Shown here: piece by piece, positions 16,287 to 25,426 of the stretch | Layout: each line of letters starts with the position of its first letter | Numbering within the stretch: position 1 is the stretch's first letter | Assembly (NCBI GenBank): GCA_030606485.1 | Contig: JAUWGH010000012.1 | Coordinates: 1 to 50,601, forward strand | Length of the DNA: 50,601 nucleotides | Direction: 5' to 3' | Source of the DNA: Promethearchaeota archaeon | GTDB taxonomy: Archaea > Asgardarchaeota > Lokiarchaeia > Sigyniarchaeales > SOKP01 | Program-made: the position numbers and the translations under genes | The notes under the pieces: model-generated | The model's database searches: none | What the model was told of the DNA's origin: nothing | What the model saw: only the letters and a program-made list of their open reading frames with translations

Positions 16287-17507
16287 TTAAATTGCCATAT
16301 TTACTAATTCAAGTAGATCAACAACTTTTATTGAGGATTTTTTCGCTTTTGCCGCATCTTTTAGACTATTAAGACAAAAAGGACAAGTAGTAGTTAAATA
16401 TTTTGCTCCAGTATCTTCAGCTTCTTCAATTCTATCAATTGCTATTTCAAGTGCAAGGTCAGGAAAACTAGATTTAACACCACCGCCAGCTCCGCAACAA
16501 AAAGCATATTTTTTATTTCTCCTCATTTCAACAAAATCATTTGCTCTTATTGCATCTATAACATTTCTTGGGGCATCATATACTCCACAATGTCTTCCTA
16601 AATGACAAGGGTCGTGGTATGTTATGACGCCATTAATTTTATTAGAGATTTTTATTTTTCCTTTTTTGATTAACTCATCTATCATTTCAATCGAATGTAC
16701 CACCTCGAATTCCCAATTATCGATTAATTTAGGATAATCCATCTTTAGAGTTCTATAGCAACCCGCGCAAGTCGTTACTAATTTATCGACTTCAGAATTT
16801 TTAAATAATTCATAATTATGTTGCGCTAATTGTTTGGCAATTTTTAAATCGCCTGTTCTAAGATTTATTGAGCCACAACACCATTCATCTGGTGAAATTG
16901 TTAAATTTATTTTTGATTTATTAGTAATATCAAGAAATGTCGAAGATACATAATTTAAACGATAAGCGGAGGTACATCCAACATAAAATAAAGCATCCCC
17001 TCCTTTTGATAGATATTTTGAATCTTTAGGTAACCAATTTAAACGTTCACTATGTTTTTCGAAATAAGGATTATGTTCCTTTTTGACATGTTGAAAAATT
17101 TCTTTATGTCGAGACATAGGGGCCACTCCAGCATCTACGAGGTCGGCTCTTAAAGCCTCCCATATTTCTACATGATCTATGATATTTTCTTTTGCGTTAA
17201 TTTTCATAAAAGGATTTTCAGGATTGTTACATACTTCTCGGCATGCGCCACATAAAGTACACTGATAAATCACTTCTGCAAGTCCTTCACTTGGTTCTAG
17301 CTTTCCATCAAGAAGTCCTCGTGCGATGGTGAATTTTCCTCGAGCTAAGAAAGCTTCAAATCCTGGACCGTGATCAATCATAGGACAAGTTGCCTCAAGT
17401 ATTGGATTACTATAAAGCCCTTTAATAGCATTTGTGCAATCTCCAATTGAAACACAAGAAAGTAATCGCTCTTCATAGTCTAACATTCTTTTTAGTTTTC
17501 CAGTCAT
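16287..17507 (-). CDS. HdrD/GlcF-like iron-sulfur oxidoreductase with two CCG domains
   Basis: A [4Fe-4S] site CTLCGACREVC (Cys83, 86, 89, 93) is followed by two cysteine-rich CCG domains. The first has WCCGSINLRTGD and TTCAGCYRTLKMDYP; the second has CHLGRHCGVYDAPRNVI, FCCGAGGGVKSS and TTCPFC. The N-terminus has further Cys (18, 24, 41) that may hold part of a second cluster, but the usual second CxxCxxC set is missing. Related proteins (HdrD, GlpC, GlcF, LutA) pass electrons from a flavoprotein to a thiol/disulfide or quinone acceptor. The FAD-linked oxidase gene immediately upstream in the same direction, with an 83-bp gap, is its probable partner. Confidence 0.88.
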   Translation of the reverse strand: MTGKLKRMLDYEERLLSCVSIGDCTNAIKGLYSNPILEATCPMIDHGPGFEAFLARGKFTIARGLLDGKLEPSEGLAEVIYQCTLCGACREVCNNPENPFMKINAKENIIDHVEIWEALRADLVDAGVAPMSRHKEIFQHVKKEHNPYFEKHSERLNWLPKDSKYLSKGGDALFYVGCTSAYRLNYVSSTFLDITNKSKINLTISPDEWCCGSINLRTGDLKIAKQLAQHNYELFKNSEVDKLVTTCAGCYRTLKMDYPKLIDNWEFEVVHSIEMIDELIKKGKIKISNKINGVITYHDPCHLGRHCGVYDAPRNVIDAIRANDFVEMRRNKKYAFCCGAGGGVKSSFPDLALEIAIDRIEEAEDTGAKYLTTTCPFCLNSLKDAAKAKKSSIKVVDLLELVNMAI

Positions 17508-17590
17508 TTTTTATCTTCTATTTTTTTTAGTTATTTCGATAATTTCATTTTAATTACGGTTTTTCACTCATAATTTTTGATCAATATTTT

Positions 17591-19066
17591 TTAAAATCTA
17601 AACTTACCTGGACTTATTAAATTGTTAGGATCGCACAATTTCTTTACTTGTTTGAAAAAATTATAATATTCTTCAGAATAAACCCTTGAATCAATAATTA
17701 CTTGAGAGCCTATTTGACCACACATGTATAATACCATTCCTTCTTTTAGCATAAATTCAAATTGATTGCGCCAAAGTTCAATTACACCTTCTTTTAATTC
17801 TTCGTCATGTGTTGCGGACAGACCGCTTCCAATATAACAGCTATTATGATCCAACATTACTACGTGACTGACTCCTGCTTCTGCATCTACTTCATATAAA
17901 GCTTCTTCATTTTTTGTTAGCCAATCGTCTAATTTATGTAGCATTTCAGGAAATTTAACGATTGGAACCTTCATTTCAGTGGTACAGGCAAAATAATCTG
18001 GTCCCATTACTGAGAATAAGGCATGATATATTTGCCAGTGTCCTTGTTCTCCATAAAACCAATTAGTAATATTTCCCTCCTCTTTACTTGGACCTAATTC
18101 TCTGGTCGAATATTTTTTTGCGATATTTTCTAAAATTTCCGAGTTTCTCTCCAAAATTTTCTCATCGTAAGCTTCAGTAACATAAAAAACAACCCCCCCA
18201 CTTATATCTCCCCATGACTCAATCAAATTTTCTACCGTTATACCCATTGTAGAAGGTGGTGGTGTAAAAAAATAATCATAAATTCCTAAATGATTTGTCC
18301 AACCCATTTTCATCATTTCTTGAACCATATTACAGGAATTTTCATAGGGATCTTTTTCAAGCAAGTAAGTTTTACCTGCATAATAAGGAGGTTTAGGATA
18401 TATCTTTAATGTTGCAGTAGTTTTTATGCCCATTGTGCCATTATCTCCAAGAAAGATACCCATTAAATCAGGACCAAGACCAAGCCGTATAAATGGTTTT
18501 TTTACATATTGGCTTGCACTTGAACCAAATGTTAAAACTTCCCCAGTTCCTAACACAATTTCTAAATCAACGCAATTTTCAGTGCATTCTCCATACTTTG
18601 CACAACCCCCACCACCTCCTGAATGATGAGATAACCCTCCACCGACTGCAGCGGCTAACCCACTTCCAGGACCCATATTACCTGTATAATAACCTTTATC
18701 AAACAATCTAGCATTGAGTTGAGACCAATTTATTCCACATTGAACCGTGACGCAATGATTATCTTCATCAATGTCTAAAATTTTATTCATTCTTTTCATA
18801 TCTACTAAAATTGTTTCTTCACTAATGGGTTTACTACCTCCCATCAAGCCACAACCACCACCTCTTGGTAAGATTGGGGCTTTATATTTATTGGCAACCC
18901 TTACAATTTCAGATACTTGTTCAGTAGATTCTGGTCTTATCACGATTTGTGGGATTATCTCTGGTAGAACTGGATCTAATCCCCTAGAATAAGATATATT
19001 TATGTAATCTTTATCTGAGCAATATTTATTTCCCACAATTTTGGCTAATTCATCATATAAACCCAT
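17591..19066 (-). CDS. FAD-linked oxidase, GlcD/D-lactate dehydrogenase type
   Basis: The 491-residue protein belongs to the FAD-binding type 4/VAO superfamily. The N-terminal FAD domain shows PQIVIRPESTEQVSEIV, ILPRGGGCGLMGG, and a Gly-rich stretch with GPGSGLAAAVGGGLSHHSGG. The C-terminus ends LCDPNNLISPGKFRF, the usual closing motif. It probably oxidises a 2-hydroxyacid and hands electrons to the HdrD-like protein encoded downstream, forming a two-subunit dehydrogenase like GlcD/GlcF. His-rich YGECTENC and SHHSGGG segments around the isoalloxazine site could allow a covalent flavin, but this is not certain. The natural substrate (lactate, glycolate, other) is not visible. Confidence 0.88.
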   Translation of the reverse strand: MGLYDELAKIVGNKYCSDKDYINISYSRGLDPVLPEIIPQIVIRPESTEQVSEIVRVANKYKAPILPRGGGCGLMGGSKPISEETILVDMKRMNKILDIDEDNHCVTVQCGINWSQLNARLFDKGYYTGNMGPGSGLAAAVGGGLSHHSGGGGGCAKYGECTENCVDLEIVLGTGEVLTFGSSASQYVKKPFIRLGLGPDLMGIFLGDNGTMGIKTTATLKIYPKPPYYAGKTYLLEKDPYENSCNMVQEMMKMGWTNHLGIYDYFFTPPPSTMGITVENLIESWGDISGGVVFYVTEAYDEKILERNSEILENIAKKYSTRELGPSKEEGNITNWFYGEQGHWQIYHALFSVMGPDYFACTTEMKVPIVKFPEMLHKLDDWLTKNEEALYEVDAEAGVSHVVMLDHNSCYIGSGLSATHDEELKEGVIELWRNQFEFMLKEGMVLYMCGQIGSQVIIDSRVYSEEYYNFFKQVKKLCDPNNLISPGKFRF

Positions 19067-19207
19067 AAAAAATATCCCTCATAACTTAGTTTATTATTAA
19101 GTCTAAAAAAATAATTAATTTTTTCTGATAATATAGACTCAGTAAGAATATATATAATATTGTTTTAATTAAATCCTTTATTAAAATTGCTTTTAATCGC
19201 TTGTAGC

Positions 19208-20425
19208 TCAAACAGTGTAGGAATTTGAACAAGAATTATCTATTTTTTTTATAATTTGCATGCATATTTTAAAGACATTAACCAAATTTTTAAAATCTAC
19301 ATTTTCAATGACGTCATCCCTTGTATGATAAAAAAGTTCTTTTGATGAGTGTGGTATACTACTTATTGAAGTGGTTGCAATATTTTTACGGCTAAAGCTT
19401 AATGAATCCGTATATGCCATTAAAGGGGCTAATCTTACATTTATATTTAACTCTTTAGCGGTATCGTTTATAAGCCCCACAATTTTCTTATCCATTTTCA
19501 CTAAGCCAAAAATTTCAGTTGTACTTATTTGAAGTATCCCATTTTTATTTCCCACATTATCAACATTTATTACTATAGCATTTTTAATTTCATCTAAATG
19601 GGATTTAACAAACGCTTTACTTCCTTTAGACCCAATTTCTTCGCATCCATAGGAATTAATCCAAATTTCTACTGAATTAGGCTTATTTTTAGGATGGTTC
19701 AAATTTTTAGCTAATTCATAACATACTGCAGTTCCTGATAGATTATCATTAGCCCCCATAACAGAACGATTTGAAATTATAAAAAATAATTGAATTAAGA
19801 TAATTGGAACACCAGCTATAAATATCCAAAAAAAAAAGAAGTAAATACTAGAAAAGATCACTTGCATTTGAAAAATAATCAAGAAATTCTGAATTAATAA
19901 AATCACTAATAAAATTACATTTAAAAATAGATTTATTGCAATAATTACCGCAAACCCGGAATGAATTTTTCTAATTAATGAAAATTCCCAATTTGAGTCG
20001 ATATGACTTCCAATAATTATAATTTTTTTTCTCATTTCCTTGGGTTTTATTTTTCCTATAACATTTTGAGAGTTCTTTTTAGAAAAAAAAGGATCAATAA
20101 TTTCTTTAACAAAACACATTTCTCCCCATAAAATTAAAACTGAAATTACTGTAATAATTAAACTTAGCCAGGGGGACAAAAAATAAAAACAGATTCCAAT
20201 AATATACAAAATCATCGGTATTCTAAATGCTGCCTTATATGCTCCGGGATGTGTATAAAATTTTTCAATGGTAATCTTATCACAATACTTTTTGATTGTA
20301 TTATAAAAAAATTTAGACCCCTCTGCTTCTTTCTTAGAGCAAGGTGGGCGCGGTCCTATTTTTTCACAAATTTCGAGAATATAATTTCTCATATCTTTCT
20401 CTAGAACAGCATTTGAATTTTGCAA
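19208..20425 (-). CDS. Membrane-embedded M28-family zinc aminopeptidase
   Basis: All M28 metal ligands and the catalytic Glu can be read: H141 and D143 (GSHIDSN), D227 (GANDNLSG), E262/E263 (GCEEIGSKGS), D289 (NVDNVG) and a final His in YHTRDD. Hydrophobic segments at about 68-100 place the protein in the membrane. Unusually, two or three more hydrophobic segments (about 157-217) sit between the first HxD motif and the ligand D227, a stretch that is short in soluble M28 enzymes. Family role: removal of N-terminal amino acids or cleavage of small peptides with two zinc ions. The insertion suggests an active site held close to the membrane. It stands between the FAD oxidase and a divergent SDR gene. 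Confidence 0.85.
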   Translation of the reverse strand: MQNSNAVLEKDMRNYILEICEKIGPRPPCSKKEAEGSKFFYNTIKKYCDKITIEKFYTHPGAYKAAFRIPMILYIIGICFYFLSPWLSLIITVISVLILWGEMCFVKEIIDPFFSKKNSQNVIGKIKPKEMRKKIIIIGSHIDSNWEFSLIRKIHSGFAVIIAINLFLNVILLVILLIQNFLIIFQMQVIFSSIYFFFFWIFIAGVPIILIQLFFIISNRSVMGANDNLSGTAVCYELAKNLNHPKNKPNSVEIWINSYGCEEIGSKGSKAFVKSHLDEIKNAIVINVDNVGNKNGILQISTTEIFGLVKMDKKIVGLINDTAKELNINVRLAPLMAYTDSLSFSRKNIATTSISSIPHSSKELFYHTRDDVIENVDFKNLVNVFKICMQIIKKIDNSCSNSYTV

Positions 20426-20577
20426 AATAAAAACCTCTATTAAATATTGATCGAAAATTAATTTAAATTAGGCTTAAGAATGATAATTTATAAGTAATCT
20501 AAAAGTCTTAATCTTTTTTATTGAATAAAATTACTATAATTAGTTAAAAAAATTTTTATACTGATCAGGCTGGGAAA

Positions 20578-21597
20578 ATGTCAAAAGTTTTAATAACTGG
20601 TGCAAATGGATTTATTGGGGCGAATATTGTAAGAGCAGCTTTAAAGAAACGTTATGAAGTTAAAGCATTTGTCAGAAAAACATCAAATTTAATAAACCTT
20701 AGGGATTTAGATATTGATTTTGCTTATGGTGATTTGAGGGATATCAAATCCATAAGTAAAGCAATGGATGATTGTGATTTTATAATTCATGCGGGAGCAA
20801 TTTACATATTTTTACCTATGTGGTTTTGGGCAGATCCTAAAAAAATACAGGCAATATATGATGTGAATGTATGGGCTACAAATAAATTAATGAAAGAAGC
20901 AAAGGAAAAAGGAATTAAAAAAGTAATTTTTACAAGTTCAGAAAGTGCTGTAGGTATGCCATCTGATGGTTCTTTAGGAGATGAAAAACTTTATGCAAAA
21001 CCAAAAGAATTACCTGGTCATTATAAGAGATCAAAGTATTTGGGTGAATTAATAGCACAAAAATGGAATAAAAAGGGATTAACAACTTGTTCTATTCTTC
21101 CAACCGTTCCTATCGGCCCTTATGATATAAAACCTACACCTACTGGCAGGATTATAAGGGATTTCATGAACGGGAAAATGCCGGGTTTTGTTGATACAAG
21201 ATTGAATATTGTTTCTGTTAAAGATGTTGCAATGGCACATGTTCTTGCGATTAAGAATGGAAAAGGAGGAGAACGTTATATTGCAGGAAATAAAAATATG
21301 TCCTTCGGAGATTTCTTACGTTTAATTGCTGATGTTGCAGGAAAAAAAGCTCCAATTTTTATGTTTCCAAAAATTTTAGCGAAAATGTTTGCATTCTTCG
21401 ATGAATTCATCTCGTGTAAAATAAGACATACCGACCCACAAACACCTTTAGAGAGTGTTGCCGCTTCTGAGCATTATCGAGAATTCGATTGTTCTAAAGC
21501 ATGGACCGAGTTGATGATGCCTAGAACAAATTTATATATTGCTATTAGGGAACAAATTGACTGGTTTTATCAAAATGGTTATATAAAAGCTAAGTAA
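20578..21597 (+). CDS. NAD-dependent epimerase/dehydratase (extended SDR)
   Basis: The Rossmann signature TGANGFIG (7-14), the HAGAIY segment, a catalytic Ser region FTSSESAVG (about 118-126) and the YxxxK pair Tyr149/Lys153 in HYKRSK are all present. The length (339) and the FVDTRLNIVSVKDVAMAHVLA segment resemble dihydroflavonol-4-reductase and hopanoid-associated sugar-epimerase (HpnA-like) members of the family. The reaction would be NAD(P)-dependent oxidation, reduction or epimerisation of a sugar nucleotide or small ketone. It is convergent with the UROD-like gene, with 31 bp between stops. The substrate is unknown. A frameshifted fragment of another Rossmann protein lies at 29.2 kb. Confidence 0.88.
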   Translation: MSKVLITGANGFIGANIVRAALKKRYEVKAFVRKTSNLINLRDLDIDFAYGDLRDIKSISKAMDDCDFIIHAGAIYIFLPMWFWADPKKIQAIYDVNVWATNKLMKEAKEKGIKKVIFTSSESAVGMPSDGSLGDEKLYAKPKELPGHYKRSKYLGELIAQKWNKKGLTTCSILPTVPIGPYDIKPTPTGRIIRDFMNGKMPGFVDTRLNIVSVKDVAMAHVLAIKNGKGGERYIAGNKNMSFGDFLRLIADVAGKKAPIFMFPKILAKMFAFFDEFISCKIRHTDPQTPLESVAASEHYREFDCSKAWTELMMPRTNLYIAIREQIDWFYQNGYIKAK

Positions 21598-21628
21598 AAT
21601 ATTATAGAAATATACTTTTAATAATTTT

Positions 21629-22759
21629 TCATAGTTCATAATGTTTTACTATATCGGCAACCATTTCCACTTTCCTAAAATCAGCATTTGGAGGCAGTTC
21701 ATCAGATACACCTAAAATAAGATTTGGAGAGAACATCTCTAACACTTTTTGAGTATATTTTTTCACATATTTAAATGAGTATAGAGGTAAGAAAATTAAG
21801 GCGGGAATTCCATCAAGAAAAATTTTTTTACCTATGGAATCTTGAATTTCTTCTAAAGTTACATCACCCTGGGGTTTAGCTGTTAGGGCTTCTAAACCGT
21901 CAAATGGTAATCCTTCTAAATATGGAAGTAAATCCTTTAAAGAACCGTCCATATGAATGTGGCAATATTTCCCAACTCTATGAAATTGTTTTACTCGTTT
22001 TTCATAATATGGAATTAGAAACTTTTCAAAATATCTCGGAGGACTTAAATTACAATCAATATTTTCTCCGAAATTAAAAATTTTAATTGGGGAATTGCAT
22101 AGAATTTCAAACATATCATCATCACAACCGTCCATAAATTTCATTAAATCTTCCATTTCATTCGGATATCGCCTTAAATTTATAATTGTCCTTTCAAAAC
22201 CCATATATTGTGTTATTAAACTCATATAAGGAGAACGAGCAAAATAGGTACCTACAACACCTCTATCTCCAATTATTTTTTTTGCTAACTTAAAAATTGG
22301 CAAATAAAAATGAAATTTTGTATGTTTTATAATATATTTTAAAATTTTCATATCATTAACAGTTTTAACTGGATATTCAACAAGATGCCCTCCTCGACTT
22401 TTTTTATAAAGATTCCCTAATTTAGTTTTATACACGGTGATTAACGTTCCATCCGTTCTATCACGTGCCCATTTAACTCGAATATGTCTTATTTTTTTAC
22501 GTGGCCATATTAATGGCAAGTAAAAATTTTCTATAACATATCTTGGACTAGCTTCAAGATAATCAAAAATTCCCAGTAAACTTTTTCTTAAAATATATTT
22601 AGGTATCTTACCAGCACATTTTTTATCAGTTCTTGGTCGCCTCCATAGACGGTTTCCATAGTACCAGTAATAAAGCCTGGGGCTAAATACTATTCTATCA
22701 ATTGTTTTTCGAGAAAATGTGTTTAAAACTCTTTGCCGAAGTGTTAATACTTTTGACAT
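21629..22759 (-). CDS. Uroporphyrinogen decarboxylase (URO-D)-superfamily protein
   Basis: The 376-residue protein reads as a URO-D-type TIM barrel: a basic N-terminal part, then GENIDCNLSPPRYFEKFLIPYYEK-like text, then CHIHMDGSLKDLLPYL and the late GLEALTAKPQGDVTLEEIQ. These match the superfamily that contains HemE and the corrinoid methyltransferases MtaA/MtbA. The methyltransferases bind Zn with an HxC pair; here the equivalent is IHMDG, with Asp in place of Cys, so methyltransfer by that mechanism is doubtful. Many archaeal and bacterial URO-D homologues of this kind have no known reaction. No haem or corrinoid gene is adjacent. Confidence 0.75.
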   Translation of the reverse strand: MSKVLTLRQRVLNTFSRKTIDRIVFSPRLYYWYYGNRLWRRPRTDKKCAGKIPKYILRKSLLGIFDYLEASPRYVIENFYLPLIWPRKKIRHIRVKWARDRTDGTLITVYKTKLGNLYKKSRGGHLVEYPVKTVNDMKILKYIIKHTKFHFYLPIFKLAKKIIGDRGVVGTYFARSPYMSLITQYMGFERTIINLRRYPNEMEDLMKFMDGCDDDMFEILCNSPIKIFNFGENIDCNLSPPRYFEKFLIPYYEKRVKQFHRVGKYCHIHMDGSLKDLLPYLEGLPFDGLEALTAKPQGDVTLEEIQDSIGKKIFLDGIPALIFLPLYSFKYVKKYTQKVLEMFSPNLILGVSDELPPNADFRKVEMVADIVKHYEL

Positions 22760-22984
22760 AATTAATAACTCACATAACTCAAAAATATGTTTAGTTTTAA
22801 ATTTTATAAATTTTTAATATGAAAAGTTATATTGAAACAAAAAATTAAAAAAAATAAAAAGTAAGGCAAGATCGTTTAATTAAATAGAGCGACTTCAATA
22901 GATTTTTAAAAGATAACCATTTTTTCAATATTAATTAAAACTGGAAACCTATACTATATTTTAATAATTTAGGTAGAAATATAT

Positions 22985-24055
22985 TTGAAATTATTTGTCA
23001 CTTTATCATATTTTCACAGTAAAATCGGTCCATATATATATTGTTCATTTCCAGAAAAAGCTTTAGATGCCCAATTAATGCGTAAAATTGCAAACCTTAT
23101 GGATCACCCACTTGATGAAGGCTTTTTTAATTATAATTTTGAAGATCTTAATTCTATGAATTATTATTTTGAAATTTACTCTGGTTGGGCGCGTGGTGGC
23201 AGACAAATGTTAATGTTATCCGTAATTGTAAATCAAATTGTTACTCAAGAGAGAGAAAAAAATGTTCTATCATGGTTTATTGAAATTATAGAAAAGTTAC
23301 AATCTAATGAAGAGGCCTATAAAGCATTCCATTTATATGAAAAACAAAAATATGATGAGAAAATTCAAAAAAATATTGAAGAAAATGAAAAATTAGTTAA
23401 GAGCTGGTTAAAAGAAATATATTGGGCATCATTAGAGGAATTTCGTGATAAGAGTGAAGAAGAAAAAATAGCATCTGTTTTTAAAGATAAAGAAATCTTT
23501 GATACTCATGAAAAGCTTTCTATAGGTGCTATTGCATATGATGATTTACAAAAATGGTTTAATGAAAATTTTAAACAATCATTGTTTGATGGCGTAATAA
23601 AAAAATTATTAGATAATCAATTTATTTTGTTAACCGAAATTATCTACGAACAACATATACTCCTTTTAAAAGAAGTTAAAGCTATAAGAATGCCACCAAA
23701 AAGTCTAATAGAGCATTTTGACGAAAGTCCAAAAATTAGTGATCTTGTTGTCCATAAGGTTAAAAAAGTTTTTGATAAATATATTCCAACTAAGGAAGAT
23801 TCATTTCAATTATTTCAATTTATTGCAGATCCTAAAATATACAATGTACTTTCAAAACTACGAACAGGTCCTATCTTAAAAAACACCCTACCTAATCTAA
23901 TTTCAGAAAATGCTTTTACTTCATTGCTTGAAATTCTCAAAATTTTGAAAAAACATGAAATTATTGATGAATTTAAATATAAAAGGGAAATTTTTGTTGT
24001 TTTAATAGCTGATATTCAAATTACTACATCCTTTCCTAAATATCTAAGAAAATAA
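22985..24055 (+). CDS. Longin-like domain protein with C-terminal winged-helix-like region
   Basis: The N-terminus reads FVTLSYFHSKIGPYIYCSFPE, a hairpin with a GP turn typical of longin-like sensor domains, followed by a helix, a strand pair (YYFEIYSGW, RQMLMLSVIVNQI) and a helix to about residue 105. The rest is helical and charged, with two segments near 180-235 and 285-345 that look like winged helices (VLSKLRTGPILKNTLPNLIS). Longin domains in Asgard archaea are linked to GTPase regulation and traffic. A longin-wHTH combination could be a signalling or transcription adaptor (inference). The start is TTG; no better ATG precedes the first strand. No precise family was recognised. Confidence 0.6.
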   Translation: MKLFVTLSYFHSKIGPYIYCSFPEKALDAQLMRKIANLMDHPLDEGFFNYNFEDLNSMNYYFEIYSGWARGGRQMLMLSVIVNQIVTQEREKNVLSWFIEIIEKLQSNEEAYKAFHLYEKQKYDEKIQKNIEENEKLVKSWLKEIYWASLEEFRDKSEEEKIASVFKDKEIFDTHEKLSIGAIAYDDLQKWFNENFKQSLFDGVIKKLLDNQFILLTEIIYEQHILLLKEVKAIRMPPKSLIEHFDESPKISDLVVHKVKKVFDKYIPTKEDSFQLFQFIADPKIYNVLSKLRTGPILKNTLPNLISENAFTSLLEILKILKKHEIIDEFKYKREIFVVLIADIQITTSFPKYLRK

Positions 24056-24062
24056 TAAAAAT

Positions 24063-25154
24063 CTATGGAACGGTTAAAAAATTTAATAGATTTCTTTGTT
24101 TGAATTTTATCTTAGTATCTAAATTGGATAATTTAATTCCAATAAGACGAATTTTTCTTTTTCCTTTCGAAAATTCCTTAAACAACTCTAAAATAATTTC
24201 TAACGTTTTTTTCTCATTTTGTATAGGAATGAAAAGTGATTTAGATCGAGTAAAAGTAATGAACCCCTGAAATCTAATCTTTAAAGTTATTGTTTTATAG
24301 AAAATATTGTGTTTAATTATTTTTTTATGAATTTTCTTATTGATCTCTTCAAAAGTTTTAAGTATTAATTTAAAATCATCTGTATCTTCAAGAAACGTTT
24401 TTTCTCTACTGATTGATTTTCGTTCCTCTCTAAACTCTTGCACAGGTCTAATATTTAATCCATTTACGATCTCCCAAATCCATTTTCCACTTTTACTAAA
24501 TAGCTCAATCATCTTGGGTAAGGGGATTTTGATGAAATCACCGATTACTTTTATTCCTTTCTCGTTATAGTATTTTTTAGTTATTTTTCCAATCCCGGGA
24601 ATCCTAATAATATCCATATTTTCTAAGAATGATTTTATATTTTCTGGTTCAACTACTGTAATTCCATTGGGTTTATCATGATCTGAACTAATTTTAGCTA
24701 AAGTTTTTGTAGGGGCACAACCAATAGAACATGTAATACTCTCTGATCTATAAATTTCTTCTTTTATATTTTCCGCTATCTCCCTTGCTTCTTTAAAGTC
24801 AGAACATATTTTTGTTATGTCCAAATAGGCTTCATCAGAACCAACTTGTTGGAAAGCTGGTGAATATTTTCTAATAATGCTCATTACATTTTTAGAAACT
24901 GCACTATATTTAGCAAAATTAGGTCGAATAAATATCGCATGAGGACATAATTTGTATGCCTGAGATATTGGTGTAGCTGAATGAATTCTATATCTTCTCG
25001 CCTCATAAGAACACGTGGCTACAACTCCTCTACCCTTTCCCTCTTTAGGATCCGCTCCTACAATAAGGGGTTTTCCTTTATATTCTGGATTATCTCTCGC
25101 TTCAACTGCGGCAAAAAAGCAATCCATATCGATGTGAAAAATAATACGACCCAT
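24063..25154 (-). CDS. dinB: Y-family DNA polymerase (Dpo4/Pol IV)
   Basis: This is a translesion polymerase that copies past damaged bases. The catalytic carboxylates are visible in FHIDMDCFFAAVEA (Asp9) and GSDEAYLDIT (Asp107, Glu108). The fingers segment YSYEARRYRI-type (CSYEARRYRIHSATP) and the helix-hairpin-helix thumb (DIIRIPGIGKITKKYYNEKG) follow, then the little-finger domain. At the very C-terminus QRNLLNFL (353-360) is a good PCNA-interacting PIP box. The length of 363 is close to archaeal Dpo4. It converges on the longin gene with only 7 bp between stops. Confidence 0.95.
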   Translation of the reverse strand: MGRIIFHIDMDCFFAAVEARDNPEYKGKPLIVGADPKEGKGRGVVATCSYEARRYRIHSATPISQAYKLCPHAIFIRPNFAKYSAVSKNVMSIIRKYSPAFQQVGSDEAYLDITKICSDFKEAREIAENIKEEIYRSESITCSIGCAPTKTLAKISSDHDKPNGITVVEPENIKSFLENMDIIRIPGIGKITKKYYNEKGIKVIGDFIKIPLPKMIELFSKSGKWIWEIVNGLNIRPVQEFREERKSISREKTFLEDTDDFKLILKTFEEINKKIHKKIIKHNIFYKTITLKIRFQGFITFTRSKSLFIPIQNEKKTLEIILELFKEFSKGKRKIRLIGIKLSNLDTKIKFKQRNLLNFLTVP

Positions 25155-25426
25155 TATCTTATTTTATTAGGGCTTTTATTTAAAATAAAATGTAATTAAA
25201 ATGTTTAAATTAAGAGAAATAACATTGAAATTTAAAAAAAAAGACTCAAAGATTTAACTAATTTTCTAATATGTTCTTCAACATCAACCTTTCTTGTAAT
25301 CATCATCTTCAACTTTATAAATCAAATCACAAATAATAATTATTGATTCTAATGTCATTTTTCAGCGTAAATATTAAAAATATGAACATTAATGAATGCT
25401 GTGGTTGGACAAAAAATAAAGGGATT

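Noticed and set aside
16287-19066. HdrD/GlcD pair as part of a methanogen heterodisulfide reductase
   Set aside because: No HdrE, HdrABC or methyl-CoM reductase gene is present; the pair fits a hydroxyacid dehydrogenase better.
19195-19240. tRNA-like text CGCTTGTAGCTC followed by GGAATTTGAAC
   Set aside because: No acceptor stem or anticodon arm can be formed, and the stretch overlaps the 3' end of the M28 gene.
25232-25306. Short minus-strand frame MMITRKVDVEEHIRKLV... that recalls a histone-like or other N-terminus
   Set aside because: Only 24 residues before a stop, with no continuation in other frames beyond a second short frame (MTLESIIIICDLIYKV) just upstream; could be a relic but too weak to annotate.
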